A stretch of DNA of 16,148 nt. Source: Burkholderiales bacterium. Its GTDB lineage: Bacteria > Pseudomonadota > Gammaproteobacteria > Burkholderiales > Casimicrobiaceae. The notes beneath the pieces were generated by a model that made no database searches, was not told the origin of the DNA, and saw only the letters and a program-made list of their open reading frames with translations. The position numbers and the translations under genes are program-made. Positions 6,720-15,485 of the stretch are shown one piece after another. Position 1 is the first letter of the stretch. Every line of letters begins with the position of its first letter. Location of the stretch: positions 1 through 16,148 of the forward strand of contig JANXNO010000178.1 in assembly GCA_025354075.1 (NCBI GenBank). Direction: 5' to 3'.

Positions 6720-7583
6720 ATGAGCGCCAACGAAAGCCCGGACGACGTAACAGTTGCCGGGCTTTTTTCTTATCCGGTGAAAGGCTTTCGTGCCGTTGCA
6801 CACGAGAGCGCTGACGTGCTCGCTAGCGGCGTTCGCCATGATCGCGAATGGATGGTGGTGGATGCTCGACATACGCCTGCCCGATTTGTGAGTCAGCGCG
6901 AGTGCCCGTTGATGGCGACGCTCGCAGTAACCGTCAACGCGGCCGGTGAGTTGCTACTGTCGTGCGGCACTGAAATTTTTGCCGTGCCCGCACCTGCCCG
7001 CAACGCGCTGCTCAAGGTACAAGTATGGAATCACGAGACCGTCGCACTTGACGCGGGCGACGCCGTTGGCGAATGGCTGGCGACAAGGCTGTCGATGCCG
7101 CACGATCAATTGCGGTTAGTGCGCTTTCATCCAGAAATGCGACGCGACTGCAATCGACTCTATGCGGGCGATGCTGATGCGCATACGTTTTTTGCCGATG
7201 GGTATCCGCTGCTGGTCACCAATGCGTCATCACTGGCTGATCTCAGCCAGCGCATGAAGCGCGACGCCATCCAGGCGATGCCCATGGATCGCTTTCGTCC
7301 AAACATAGTGCTCGCAGGGCTGCCCGCATGGGACGAGGATCATATCGACACGGTGGCTATAGGCGACGTCGTAATGAAGCTTGCAAAACCTTGCGTTCGC
7401 TGTCATGTTACGACGACCGACCAGCAAACCGGCGAGCGTCTATCGGATGAGCCGCTCGACACCCTGGCCACATTTCGAAACAGCACCGCTTTGGGCGGCG
7501 TTACTTTCGGATGGAACGCCGTGGTTATCAAACCGGGTCGCCTTTCGCGATCCGATCAGGTTGTTGTGCAGTTTCGCTTCTAA
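6720..7583 (+). CDS. MOSC domain protein (YcbX/mARC-like molybdoenzyme)
   Basis: A 287-residue cytoplasmic protein. Residues about 10-125 form the MOSC N-terminal beta-barrel domain (start VAGLFSYPVKGFRAV, then DREWMVVD). Residues about 150-285 form the MOSC domain, with MDRFRPNIVL (189-198) and KPCVRCHVTTTDQQTG (223-238). In the mARC/YcbX family a conserved cysteine binds the molybdenum cofactor; C228 of the VRC segment is the likely equivalent. Related E. coli YcbX reduces N-hydroxylated bases using CysJ. No ferredoxin domain is fused here, unlike E. coli YcbX, so an external electron donor is needed. The gene starts 9 nt after the cytochrome c4 stop, with an AGG upstream of the ATG, suggesting translation from the same message. 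Substrate is inferred only from the family. Confidence 0.9.
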   Translation: MSANESPDDVTVAGLFSYPVKGFRAVAHESADVLASGVRHDREWMVVDARHTPARFVSQRECPLMATLAVTVNAAGELLLSCGTEIFAVPAPARNALLKVQVWNHETVALDAGDAVGEWLATRLSMPHDQLRLVRFHPEMRRDCNRLYAGDADAHTFFADGYPLLVTNASSLADLSQRMKRDAIQAMPMDRFRPNIVLAGLPAWDEDHIDTVAIGDVVMKLAKPCVRCHVTTTDQQTGERLSDEPLDTLATFRNSTALGGVTFGWNAVVIKPGRLSRSDQVVVQFRF

Positions 7584-7608
7584 GTGCTTCGCTCGCGTCG
7601 TTGACCGT

Positions 7609-9600
7609 TTACGGTGTCGCGCAGAAGGCGACGCCTTCACCTGCCCAGCCGAGATCGTTAACCATGTACTTGTACATTGATGCTTGCTTATTCACGTCGT
7701 CGGGCAAATAGCGGTGATTTCCGTCGTTAAAGTAACGGGAGGAGTCCGCGCGAAAGGCGCGGTATATTTTTCGCTCGGTATCGAGGCACGTCGCTGTACC
7801 CGAAGAGATCAGTGGCGGTGCGACGTACGAGTCTGTACCCTCGTTGCAGAAATACAGGTTAGGTACGCCGTCGCATCCGAACGTAGGGTGTCGGAAGCGC
7901 TCGGTTCCGGTGTTAGTGATTAGCGTTCGCTCGCTATCCAAAACGGTATAAAAGTGCGATCCGCGAGCGCCGTTCTTTGCTGCTCCAGGAATGTAATAGC
8001 GCGTGATCGGAGCGGTGAAGGCGCTTGCTGCAGGATTGGTTTTGAACCAATACCCGGTCCGATACCAAAGGTGGTTAGCGTTTGCGTCCTGGATTGCGTC
8101 CAGCGTCGCTTTTTCGTTTTCAAGCGAACTGATGAAATAAAAGTCAAACTGCGGATTGAAGAATTCGACCATGGATGACTGCGTAGACGTGGAGGCTGGA
8201 ATGACAGCACTTGGTTTCAGGTACGTCGCCAGTTTCGAAAACATCAAATCCATGCGCGAGAAGCGATCAGCGCCAGTGGGTTCGCCGCAAGACGCTGCGC
8301 CGCCCTCAAGGCCTCCGCGCAGTTCATAGCAGGGCGCTCCGCCGCCACAGCTGGTGTTGTAGGTAAATACGCCTGACCCGCTTGACCCGCCCTCGGTGGT
8401 ACCTTGCGCCCACTGCACCGTTATGAAACTGTCTTTACCCGACTGTGGGCGTGGCGCTGTGTCGTACGCCGCAGGCCCCTTTGAGTAACCCAACATACTG
8501 CCTTGGGAGAACTTTTTAAGGTCGCCCGACGGATGATGCAAACCAATGAGATTAGCACCCGTCGGGATTACGGTCGCGTTCCACGCGGCAGGAATAGCAC
8601 CGATCGGCGGCGATTGCCGGAGCTGCAGCAGCGTGACATCGGTTGTTAAATCGGTCACTCTCAAATCAGCCCCGCCAGTCACCAGTTGATACGGTGGAAC
8701 GGCAATACTGTCACACGAAACAGCATCAAAGAACCAATAAGTATTCAGTGTTGATGCAACGCTCTGCGAGCTGATGCAATGCGCTGCGGCGTAAAAATAG
8801 TTGGCACCCGCGGTCGAATTCAACAAGGTACCCGTGCAGAGATAACTGGACCCCGTATCGGTGAACACCATTTTGGCAACTGCCTTTGCCGCATCGAGCA
8901 ACGCAGTGCTGGGATTACTCACGCAGGCGATGTCGATGTTGCAGGATCCAGCGGCACCAATCTGGCGCACATCTTTTTGTCCCAGACTTCCAGGTGGTAC
9001 GACGATGTGAGATAGCTGATCCAGCGAGACGCGGAATTGTGCTGCGTCAAATCCGGGAAGCAGGCGCAGCTCCACGGTTGCAGTGTCGCCTTCCAGTACA
9101 GGCGACCAGGCGGGATCAGTGTCCGTAACTGTCGCTGCGTAAACATCACCGCGGCCTACCCCGGAGAAGCGCACTTGCAGTCCCGCAGCCGGACCGTCAA
9201 CGTGATAGCCGATTCGAACAGCGAACGCGTCCGCTGCAAGCACTTCAATCCGCGCGACGTGGCTGCCGTCAGTCAGCGATTGCCAAGGCAAGGCGGTCAG
9301 CGGCAGGCTGCGCTCGTTCGCGGGAATGTCCCGCGGATAGCCAATCTGCAACGCCTTGCTACGCTCAGTATGCTTGTCCGTTGCCTTTTTTGCAGCCTCT
9401 ACAACCGCGGCGTTCCATGGACTCGCCGTCACGCGATGCGCAACCGTGTTTGACCCAAAAAAATGTTCAACCGGCAGACTTTTTTGGCCTTGCACCACGC
9501 CAGGTGCCATGCTGCGCAGCTCATCCGCGTGAACTGATCCGGTGTACAAGGTTGCGGTCAGCGCTGTGAGCGCTCCCAGTAAACATAGCCGTTGCAACAT
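7609..9600 (-). CDS. Secreted lysyl-endopeptidase-like serine protease with C-terminal DUF5648-type module
   Basis: A 663-residue preproprotein. Signal peptide 1-25 (ends VHA), prodomain about 26-214, S1-type protease about 215-462, aromatic DUF5648-like module about 477-663. The catalytic triad is H274 (AAHC), D321 (TDVTLLQL) and S407 (GGSSGSG). By eye it aligns with Achromobacter protease I: mature start GAAGSCNIDIAC, LCTGTLLN, GLHHPSGD, VQWAQGTTEGGSSGSG. All six disulfide cysteines appear kept (C220, C226, C255, C275, C296, C438), plus an extra pair (C418, C424). D445 may match the Lys-specificity aspartate. The C-terminal module repeats FFNPQFDFYFISS, GSHFYTVLDSERTLI and YRAFRADSSRYFNDGNHRYLPD. 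The ATG at 9600 has GGAGA 6 nt upstream; the open frame to 9873 overlaps rmlD and is rejected. It lies 67 nt downstream of rmlD and may be read from that operon. Confidence 0.88.
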   Translation of the reverse strand: MLQRLCLLGALTALTATLYTGSVHADELRSMAPGVVQGQKSLPVEHFFGSNTVAHRVTASPWNAAVVEAAKKATDKHTERSKALQIGYPRDIPANERSLPLTALPWQSLTDGSHVARIEVLAADAFAVRIGYHVDGPAAGLQVRFSGVGRGDVYAATVTDTDPAWSPVLEGDTATVELRLLPGFDAAQFRVSLDQLSHIVVPPGSLGQKDVRQIGAAGSCNIDIACVSNPSTALLDAAKAVAKMVFTDTGSSYLCTGTLLNSTAGANYFYAAAHCISSQSVASTLNTYWFFDAVSCDSIAVPPYQLVTGGADLRVTDLTTDVTLLQLRQSPPIGAIPAAWNATVIPTGANLIGLHHPSGDLKKFSQGSMLGYSKGPAAYDTAPRPQSGKDSFITVQWAQGTTEGGSSGSGVFTYNTSCGGGAPCYELRGGLEGGAASCGEPTGADRFSRMDLMFSKLATYLKPSAVIPASTSTQSSMVEFFNPQFDFYFISSLENEKATLDAIQDANANHLWYRTGYWFKTNPAASAFTAPITRYYIPGAAKNGARGSHFYTVLDSERTLITNTGTERFRHPTFGCDGVPNLYFCNEGTDSYVAPPLISSGTATCLDTERKIYRAFRADSSRYFNDGNHRYLPDDVNKQASMYKYMVNDLGWAGEGVAFCATP

Positions 9601-9667
9601 GATAAGTCTCCAGCAAAAAATTTGTGTATGTGGTGTGGCACGCGCGCGGCGGTGTTGCCAGAGCAAT

Positions 9668-10540
9668 TTACGCCCGTATCTTACGGCCTGCGAGGCAGCG
9701 CTGCAATCCATCCTGCCATCGCGGCGTGTTGCATCCAAATGCCGCCACGAAACGATTTGCATTGAGCGCACTGTAGGAGGGGCGCTTTGCTGCTGTCGGA
9801 TAGTCAGACGTAAGAATCGGCTCGACAGCGACACGATCATCGAGTCCGGCCCCTTCAATAATCGCGGTCGCAAAATCCTGCCATGAAGTTGGTCCCTGGC
9901 CGGACAGGTGGTAGAGCCCGCTCAAGCTACGAAGTTCCGCAAGCGACCGACTGAGCGTGCAAGCCACCGCGTCCGCGAGGTCGGCTGCGTAATTGGGCAC
10001 GCCCCACTGATCGGCCACCACGCGCAGCACGGGTCGATCCTGCGCGAGTCGCAACATGGTTTTGTAAAAATTTGCACCGTCATTGCTGTAGACCCAACTG
10101 AGTCGGAAAATCAAATGCTCGGGCAAGAGGGCAGCTATGCAGGTTTCACCCTCGAGTTTTGTGCGGCCATAGACGCTTGTTGGCGCAGTTGCGTCCGTCT
10201 CGACGTAGGGCTGTGTCACGCGACCGTCGAATACGTAATCCGTTGAAAAATGAACGAGAAAAATACCGAGTTCACGGCACGATTTCGCAAGGTGGTTGGG
10301 GCCTTCCGCGTTGATTGCGTGGGCCAGCGACGGTTCAGTCTCCGCGCGATCCACGGCGGTGTAGGCGGCGCAGTTCAGCAGCACACCGGGCCGTTCTCGC
10401 TGCAGCACCTCAAAGCAGGCTTTCGTGTCAGCGAGATCAAACATGTCTCGCGCGACAGCCACTACTTCATGCGTACCGCGCAACCTGCGCGTCAAGGCCA
10501 AACCGAGTTGACCATTCGCACCCGAAATCAGCAACTTCAT
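9668..10540 (-). CDS. rmlD: dTDP-4-dehydrorhamnose reductase RmlD
   Basis: A 290-residue cytoplasmic short-chain dehydrogenase that makes the last step to dTDP-L-rhamnose, reducing dTDP-4-dehydro-L-rhamnose with NAD(P)H. The Rossmann nucleotide loop is GANGQLG (7-13). NCAAYTAVD (56-64), FSTDYVFDG (98-106) and the catalytic pair Y124/K128 in VYGRTK are all present. Its ATG overlaps the rmlC stop in an ATGA arrangement, indicating translational coupling. Length is normal for the family. Confidence 0.97.
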   Translation of the reverse strand: MKLLISGANGQLGLALTRRLRGTHEVVAVARDMFDLADTKACFEVLQRERPGVLLNCAAYTAVDRAETEPSLAHAINAEGPNHLAKSCRELGIFLVHFSTDYVFDGRVTQPYVETDATAPTSVYGRTKLEGETCIAALLPEHLIFRLSWVYSNDGANFYKTMLRLAQDRPVLRVVADQWGVPNYAADLADAVACTLSRSLAELRSLSGLYHLSGQGPTSWQDFATAIIEGAGLDDRVAVEPILTSDYPTAAKRPSYSALNANRFVAAFGCNTPRWQDGLQRCLAGRKIRA

Positions 10541-11079
10541 TGATACGTCGGGGCCTGCTTGAAAACAAGGCCCGCCGCGTCCTTGGCGTTCACTATCGGG
10601 TCAGGCACCGGCCAGGTGATGGCGAGCGACGGGTCACTCCAGGAGATAGTGCGCTCGTGGGCGGGCGCATAGTAATCGGTGGTTTTATAGAGAAATACTG
10701 CGCTCTCGCTGGTCACCACAAAGCCATGCGCACAGCCTGGTGGCACCCAAAACATGCGTTGATTTTCTGCGGATAAATCGACGCCCACCCACTGCGCAAA
10801 CGTCGGTGACGAACGCCGCAAATCAACGGCCACATCCCACACGCTGCCGGAAACGACACGCACCAGTTTGCCTTGCGGTTGCTCAATCTGGTAATGCAAA
10901 CCGCGCAATACTTTCGCGCGCGAAAGACTCTGATTGTCCTGCACGAAATTCAAAAGCACACCGGTTGCGTTGCGAAATTTTTGTACGCTGAAGCTCTCGA
11001 AAAATTCGCCGCGTTCATCGGAAAAAACTTGCGGCTCAAGGATCAGGCAACCGTTCAATGCTGTTCTTACGACCTTCAT
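10537..11079 (-). CDS. rmlC: dTDP-4-dehydrorhamnose 3,5-epimerase RmlC
   Basis: A 180-residue cupin-fold epimerase that converts dTDP-4-dehydro-6-deoxyglucose to the L-rhamno epimer. Visible are the FSDERGEFFESF segment (19-30), QDNQSLS (47-53), the catalytic histidine H62 in RGLHYQ, WVPPGCAHGF (111-120) and the tyrosine motif YKTTDYY (131-137). The start overlaps the rmlA stop by one base, and AGG lies 7 nt upstream of the ATG. Length is standard for the family. Confidence 0.97.
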   Translation of the reverse strand: MKVVRTALNGCLILEPQVFSDERGEFFESFSVQKFRNATGVLLNFVQDNQSLSRAKVLRGLHYQIEQPQGKLVRVVSGSVWDVAVDLRRSSPTFAQWVGVDLSAENQRMFWVPPGCAHGFVVTSESAVFLYKTTDYYAPAHERTISWSDPSLAITWPVPDPIVNAKDAAGLVFKQAPTYQ

Positions 11080-11984
11080 CAGAACACCTGTTCTTTCAAC
11101 ATATCTTTCAAATACTTTCCATAACCACTTTTTGCCAGCGGCGCGGCAAGTCGTTCAACCTGTGCGGCATCAATGAATCCCTGACGGTAGGCAATCTCCT
11201 CAGGGCAACATACTTTAAGACCCTGCCGCCGCTCGATCGTTTGCACAAATTGCGCGGCCTCAAGCAGCGAATCATGCGTGCCGGTATCAAGCCATGCCAT
11301 GCCCCGACCCATCAACTCAACGCTCATTCGACCGCGCTCCAGATACACGCGATTCAGGTCAGTTATTTCGAGCTCGCCACGTGATGAAGGTTGCAGATTT
11401 TTCGCGATTTCGATCACGTCGTTGTCGTAAAAGTAAATGCCGGTCACGGCGTATCGGGAACGTGGCACTTTAGGCTTTTCTTCGAGGCTGACCGCCCGGC
11501 CCGACGCATCAAATTCAACTACGCCATAACGCTCAGGGTCGCTCACCGGATAGGCAAATACGGTCGCACCGTCGCGTCGAGCGTGCGCTTGTTCCAGCAA
11601 TTGCTGCAGCTCGTGACCGTAAAAAACGTTGTCACCCAGCACCAGTGCCGCATGGTCGTCGCCAATGAAATCGCGGCCGATGATGAAGGCTTGTGCCAGC
11701 CCGTCGGGCGACGGCTGCACGGCATATTGCAGGTTCATCCCCCACTTCGCGCCATCACCCAAAAGCTCCTGAAAGCGTGGTGTATCTTGCGGCGTCGAGA
11801 TGATCAAAATATCGCGCAATCCGGCCAACATCAAGGCGGAGAGCGGGTAATAAATCATCGGCTTGTCATAGATTGGCATCAGTTGCTTTGACACCGCCTG
11901 CGTCACCGGATGCAAGCGTGTACCGGAGCCGCCCGCAAGGATGATGCCCTTGCGCTTTATCGGGGCTTCACTCACGGACGTCAT
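11079..11984 (-). CDS. rmlA: Glucose-1-phosphate thymidylyltransferase RmlA
   Basis: A 301-residue nucleotidyltransferase that joins glucose-1-phosphate and dTTP to dTDP-glucose, the entry step of the rhamnose pathway and usually feedback-inhibited by dTDP-rhamnose. The nucleotide loop is [13 protein letters not shown] (16-28), followed by [16 protein letters not shown] (34-49), the metal-binding region LGDNVFYG (116-123), SLEEKP (166-171) and the substrate segment [14 protein letters not shown] (230-243). I take the ATG at 11984, which overlaps the rmlB TGA as ATGA; a GTG ten codons upstream (12014) would extend the protein into rmlB without family support. Confidence 0.97.
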   Translation of the reverse strand: MTSVSEAPIKRKGIILAGGSGTRLHPVTQAVSKQLMPIYDKPMIYYPLSALMLAGLRDILIISTPQDTPRFQELLGDGAKWGMNLQYAVQPSPDGLAQAFIIGRDFIGDDHAALVLGDNVFYGHELQQLLEQAHARRDGATVFAYPVSDPERYGVVEFDASGRAVSLEEKPKVPRSRYAVTGIYFYDNDVIEIAKNLQPSSRGELEITDLNRVYLERGRMSVELMGRGMAWLDTGTHDSLLEAAQFVQTIERRQGLKVCCPEEIAYRQGFIDAAQVERLAAPLAKSGYGKYLKDMLKEQVF

Positions 11985-13036
11985 GCGCGTGCTCCGTAGT
12001 TTTGTGCGATCCACCTCAAGTAATCGCCGGACTGCACGTCAGCCACCCAGGCGCTATTTTCAAGATACCAGCGCACCGTTTTTTCGAGCCCAGTCGTGAA
12101 GTTTTCGATGGGCCGCCAGCCGAGTTCCCGCCGCAGTTTTGAGAAGTCAATTGCGTATCGCCGATCATGGCCCGGACGATCCGTGACGGTGGTGATCTGC
12201 GTCAGATAGTCGTTGCCCGGCGCATGCGTTGCAAGCAATGAACAGATCGTATGCACCACCTCAATATTCGGCTTCTCGGCGTCACCACCGATTAGGTAAA
12301 GCTCACCCGGCCGACCCGCTTCAAGCACGCGACGAATCGCGCTGCAATGATCGCCAACGTACAGCCAATCGCGAATCTGCTGACCATCGCCATAAATCGG
12401 CAACGCCTTGCCGGCCAGCGCATTCACAATCATCAATGGAATGAGTTTTTCCGGGAACTGGCGCGGGCCGTAATTGTTCGAGCAGTTGGTCACCATCACC
12501 GGCATGCCGTAGGTGTGAAAGTACGCACGGGCCAAGTGATCCGAGCCCGCTTTCGACGCGCTGTACGGACTGTTTGGCTGATATTGCGACAGCTCGTTGA
12601 ACTTTGGATCCGTCGCGCCGAGCGAACCAAACACCTCGTCAGTCGATACATGCACAAAGCGGAATGATTTCGCCTCGGCATCCGGCAGCGACTTCCAATG
12701 CGCGCGACTCGCTTCCAGCAGCGTGGCGGTTCCCATTACATTAGTTTTCACAAAATCCATCGGGCCGTGAATCGAACGATCAACGTGACTTTCAGCAGCG
12801 AAATGCACTACCGCGCGCGGCTGGTACTTCGCAAAAACCGCCTTGAGCGCAACGCCGTCGCACACGTCAACGCGCTCAAACGCATAACGTGCATCAGCGG
12901 CGAGCGAAGCCAACGTTTTCGGATTGGCAGCGTACGTCAACAGATCCACGTTGACCACCGGCTCATCGTGCGCCGCCAGCCAGTCGAGAATGAAATTGCT
13001 GCCGATGAAGCCGCAGCCGCCAGTGACCAAGATCAT
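11981..13036 (-). CDS. rmlB: dTDP-glucose 4,6-dehydratase RmlB
   Basis: A 351-residue extended short-chain dehydrogenase that turns dTDP-glucose into dTDP-4-dehydro-6-deoxyglucose using bound NAD. The NAD loop is TGGCGFIGS (5-13). [11 protein letters not shown] (79-89), the catalytic STDE (131-134; D133 and E134) and Y158/K162 in [12 protein letters not shown] are intact, as is [14 protein letters not shown] (187-200). AAAGGA stands 8 nt upstream of the ATG on the minus strand, a clear ribosome-binding site, and fits its position as first gene of the rml operon. A TAAAAT hexamer in the 109-nt upstream gap is a possible -10 without a good -35. Confidence 0.97.
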   Translation of the reverse strand: MILVTGGCGFIGSNFILDWLAAHDEPVVNVDLLTYAANPKTLASLAADARYAFERVDVCDGVALKAVFAKYQPRAVVHFAAESHVDRSIHGPMDFVKTNVMGTATLLEASRAHWKSLPDAEAKSFRFVHVSTDEVFGSLGATDPKFNELSQYQPNSPYSASKAGSDHLARAYFHTYGMPVMVTNCSNNYGPRQFPEKLIPLMIVNALAGKALPIYGDGQQIRDWLYVGDHCSAIRRVLEAGRPGELYLIGGDAEKPNIEVVHTICSLLATHAPGNDYLTQITTVTDRPGHDRRYAIDFSKLRRELGWRPIENFTTGLEKTVRWYLENSAWVADVQSGDYLRWIAQNYGARA

Positions 13037-13145
13037 GTTTCAGTTCCTTTGCCTGCGATTTTAGAGGGGTACGAGACCACGCCTTTCGGGCTTGCCCGCG
13101 CGCGGTTCGATGACGGGCGCATCGCTACGGCGATAATTCGACCCC

Positions 13146-14396
13146 ATGCCCCTTTGGTTCCGACTCTTCTACAACTTGCTTTGGCTACTGGCGCTGCCCG
13201 CCGCACTGTTTCGCCTTTGGCGAAAGGGCAGCGCAAATCCCGGTTATCGGCAGCACTGGCACGAGCGCCTGGCGTTGACCTGTCCGACTGGCCCGTTTGA
13301 CGTCTGGGTTCACGCGGTGTCGGTGGGCGAAGCGCGCGCCATGATGCCGTTGCTGGACGAGTTGACGATGCACAACAGCCCGCGTGTGCTGGTCACCTGC
13401 ACCACACCCACGGGGCGCGCCACCGCGATCTCATTACTGGGTGATCGCGCAACGGTGACTTATTTGCCGTTCGATGCGCCGTGGTTGATCTGCAAATTTT
13501 TGAACGCGGCACAACCCCGATTGGGGTTGCTGATTGAAACGGAATTGTGGCCCGGGATATGTGACGGCGCTAAGCGAGCGGGTGTGCCGCTGTGGCTGGT
13601 CAACGCGCGGTTGTCCGAACGCTCGGCTGCGGGTTACGCCAGAGGAGGCGCTTTGACGCGTGCCATGCTCGGGTGTCTCGTCGGTATCGCCACGCAAACT
13701 GACGCGCATGCGGAGCGCTTTCGTGCCCTTGGCGCACGTCATGTCACCGTGACGGGCAATCTGAAATTCGATATCGCGTTGCCCGCTGATGTCGCAGCGC
13801 ACGCCAGCGCGTTGGCGACGCATCTAACGAGAGGCCGTGCCTTTTGGGTCGCAGGCTCGACGCGCGAGGGCGAGGAGGCGCTGTTGCTCGATGCGCTGGT
13901 CAAACATCCGTTGCGAGGACGTGCGCTGGCAGTCATCGTCCCGCGCCATCCTGAGCGTTGGCAGGCAACCGTTGACGCCGCGACGGTGCGCGGCTTTCGT
14001 GTGGCGCGACGCAGCGAGGCGGCGATAGCTGACGACACCGAAGTGATCGTCGGTGACAGCATGGGCGAGATGCTTGCTTACTACGGCCAGGCGCGAGCGG
14101 TGGTGATGGGGGGCACGCTCGCAGGCACCGGCGGGCAGAATTTGATCGAGCCTTGCGCGCTGGGCGTGCCCGTGGTGCTCGGGCCGTCGGTATTCAATTT
14201 TCAACAGGCCGCGGATGAGGCGGTGGCAGCGGGCGCGGCAGTCGCTGTGCCGCATGCAGACGCGGCGCTGGATGCGCTGTTGAAGTGGATTGACGACCCA
14301 TCGGCTCGCGATGCAGCCGGTGAAAAGGCGCGTGCGTTTGTAGCGGCCCATCGCGGGGCAACCAGGCGCACGATGATGCTGCTCGAAATGCCGTAG
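13146..14396 (+). CDS. waaA: 3-deoxy-D-manno-octulosonic acid (Kdo) transferase WaaA
   Basis: A 416-residue inner-membrane-anchored GT-B glycosyltransferase that adds Kdo from CMP-Kdo to lipid IVA on the cytoplasmic face. The N-terminal helix (about 5-22) is the membrane anchor. WVHAVSVGE (54-62) carries the catalytic glutamate E62. IETELWPG (near 130), the GNLKFD segment (near 208), the CMP-binding VIVPRHPER (near 265) and GGTLAGTGGQNLIEP (near 320-334) follow in normal order. No Shine-Dalgarno precedes the ATG, and a GATAAT hexamer lies only 8 nt upstream of it. The gene diverges from rmlB and converges on a glycosyltransferase gene, forming an envelope-glycan neighbourhood. Whether it adds one Kdo or two cannot be told. 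Confidence 0.96.
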   Translation: MPLWFRLFYNLLWLLALPAALFRLWRKGSANPGYRQHWHERLALTCPTGPFDVWVHAVSVGEARAMMPLLDELTMHNSPRVLVTCTTPTGRATAISLLGDRATVTYLPFDAPWLICKFLNAAQPRLGLLIETELWPGICDGAKRAGVPLWLVNARLSERSAAGYARGGALTRAMLGCLVGIATQTDAHAERFRALGARHVTVTGNLKFDIALPADVAAHASALATHLTRGRAFWVAGSTREGEEALLLDALVKHPLRGRALAVIVPRHPERWQATVDAATVRGFRVARRSEAAIADDTEVIVGDSMGEMLAYYGQARAVVMGGTLAGTGGQNLIEPCALGVPVVLGPSVFNFQQAADEAVAAGAAVAVPHADAALDALLKWIDDPSARDAAGEKARAFVAAHRGATRRTMMLLEMP

Positions 14397-14421
14397 CCCA
14401 AAGAAAAGCAGCGCATCCGGG

Positions 14422-15243
14422 TTACGGTCGCAACTTCAACGCAAGCTGTTCGCGCCGATCCCGCGCTGGATCGCGTGCAATCCATGCTGACACCTCAGCG
14501 TCGTAGGTCGGATGTTTCGCCAGCAAACGCTCAGCGCCCACTTTCATCAATGCCTGCGTCGATTCGCTGAACGACACGCCGCCCTCGTGCGCAACGTAGG
14601 CATTCGGGCACAACACATTGCGAAAATCTGCCGCTCCGGCGCGCATACAAAAATCATTTTCTTCGCCGTATCCGCGCGGAAAATTTTCGAGATCGAACGA
14701 ACCGACTTTCAACCGGCACGCTGCAGAAATCAGCATGCAAAAACCCACGCCGGTCGGCAGATCAATCGGATCGGCCGGTGTCTCGCGCAGCGTCCGCGCG
14801 ATGCGCTCGCCCTCAGCAACGTCCGGCACGGGCCACGCCCGCGAAAAATCCGGAAACGAGCAAATAGTTGCATTGTTCGAGAACGGCGTCACGGTGCCCA
14901 CCGTCGCGTCCCGCTCAATACAGGCGAGCATTTCATCCAGCCACCCGCTCGTGACCAACGCGTCGGAATTGAGCAGGCAAATCGGCTCATCCGTACGGGC
15001 CGCAGCAAACGCCTGATTGACGTTCCAGGTAAAACCTCGGTTGACCGCATTGTGTCGCGTCTGAGTGTCGGCATGAGCAAGCGCATGGGCGTCGAGCATC
15101 GGAGCGACGCGATCATCAGGCGACGCGTCGTTAATGATCAGCGTGCGAAACGGTGCCGACACGGATGCAACCGCGAGCGCATGCAGGCAACGCTGTGTGC
15201 TTTCAAAACCGTTATAGACGGGGACGCAAACGAGCACGCTCAT
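14422..15243 (-). CDS. Family 2 glycosyltransferase
   Basis: A 273-residue cytoplasmic or peripheral GT-A enzyme. The nucleotide-sugar half starts with SVLVCVPVYNG (2-12) and LIINDASPDD (35-44), and has a DXD-like NSD (92-94) in LLNSDALVTSGW for the metal. The acceptor half contains the GVGFCMLI segment (165-172) and the acidic GYGEENDF (191-198), where the family catalytic base is expected. The C-terminus is a basic and acidic tail without a membrane helix. Neighbours suggest it adds a sugar, possibly rhamnose, to LPS core, O-antigen or another surface glycan, but specificity is not readable. The ATG at 15243 starts directly at the family N-terminus; its Shine-Dalgarno is weak. It converges on waaA with a 25-nt gap and no visible terminator. 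Confidence 0.9.
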   Translation of the reverse strand: MSVLVCVPVYNGFESTQRCLHALAVASVSAPFRTLIINDASPDDRVAPMLDAHALAHADTQTRHNAVNRGFTWNVNQAFAAARTDEPICLLNSDALVTSGWLDEMLACIERDATVGTVTPFSNNATICSFPDFSRAWPVPDVAEGERIARTLRETPADPIDLPTGVGFCMLISAACRLKVGSFDLENFPRGYGEENDFCMRAGAADFRNVLCPNAYVAHEGGVSFSESTQALMKVGAERLLAKHPTYDAEVSAWIARDPARDRREQLALKLRP

Positions 15244-15310
15244 GGCAACAGCTTTTCGCTGAAAATCCCATTGCTACTGGGCATAGCTGCCAAAAATGTA
15301 ATTTATCGAC

Positions 15311-15338
15311 TTTATAGATAATTGGCGGTTAGCCCCAA
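15311..15338 (-). promoter_or_regulatory. Possible promoter of the glycosyltransferase gene
   Basis: On the minus strand TTGGGG (15338-15333) and TATAAA (15316-15311) are 16 nt apart, in an AT-richer part of the intergenic region. Transcription would start near 15304, about 60 nt before the glycosyltransferase ATG. The -35 is only partly consensus. Confidence 0.38.
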
Positions 15339-15350
15339 CGAAATAGACGT

Positions 15351-15367
15351 TTCAGCTGAAAGCTGAA
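15351..15367. repeat. Compact inverted repeat upstream of the glycosyltransferase promoter
   Basis: TTCAGCT (15351-15357), GAA, AGCTGAA (15361-15367) form a perfect 7-bp stem with a three-base centre; TTCAGCTGAA is also itself a palindrome. It lies 13 nt upstream of the proposed -35 box, so it could be an operator. No binding protein is known. Confidence 0.35.
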
Positions 15368-15444
15368 GGTGTTTCGAACCGTTCCAATCGCACGACTCCA
15401 CGCTATTTTGATCGCGCAGTGTAGTGGCAAGCGCGCTGGCGAAT

Positions 15445-15474
15445 CGGGCGTTAAGGCCTGATCTTTTGCGCCCG
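15445..15474 (-). terminator. Possible hairpin terminator after the second cytochrome gene
   Basis: CGGGCG (15445-15450) and CGCCCG (15469-15474) are inverted copies with an 18-nt loop, 12 nt past the cytochrome stop on the minus strand. No U-tract follows, so it is either a weak terminator or a 3' stabilising hairpin. Confidence 0.25.
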
Positions 15475-15485
15475 GTAGGATCGGT

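Noticed and set aside
9601..9667. GGCA/TGCC hairpin between rmlD and the protease as a terminator
   Set aside because: Only four clean terminal pairs and no U-tract; read-through from rmlD seems as likely.
9601..9873. N-terminal extension of the protease frame
   Set aside because: It overlaps rmlD, lacks a signal peptide at its start, and the ATG at 9600 has both a GGAGA site and a signal peptide.
11081..11094. Palindrome AGAACA-CC-TGTTCT at the rmlA/rmlC junction
   Set aside because: It lies within rmlA codons and around the rmlC ribosome-binding site; no independent sign of a regulatory role.
11985..12014. GTG start giving a longer RmlA
   Set aside because: The ATG at 11984 overlaps the rmlB stop as ATGA, matching the coupling seen at the other rml junctions.
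14397..14421. Possible bidirectional terminator between waaA and the glycosyltransferase gene
   Set aside because: No stem with a U-tract can be drawn on either strand in this 25-nt gap.
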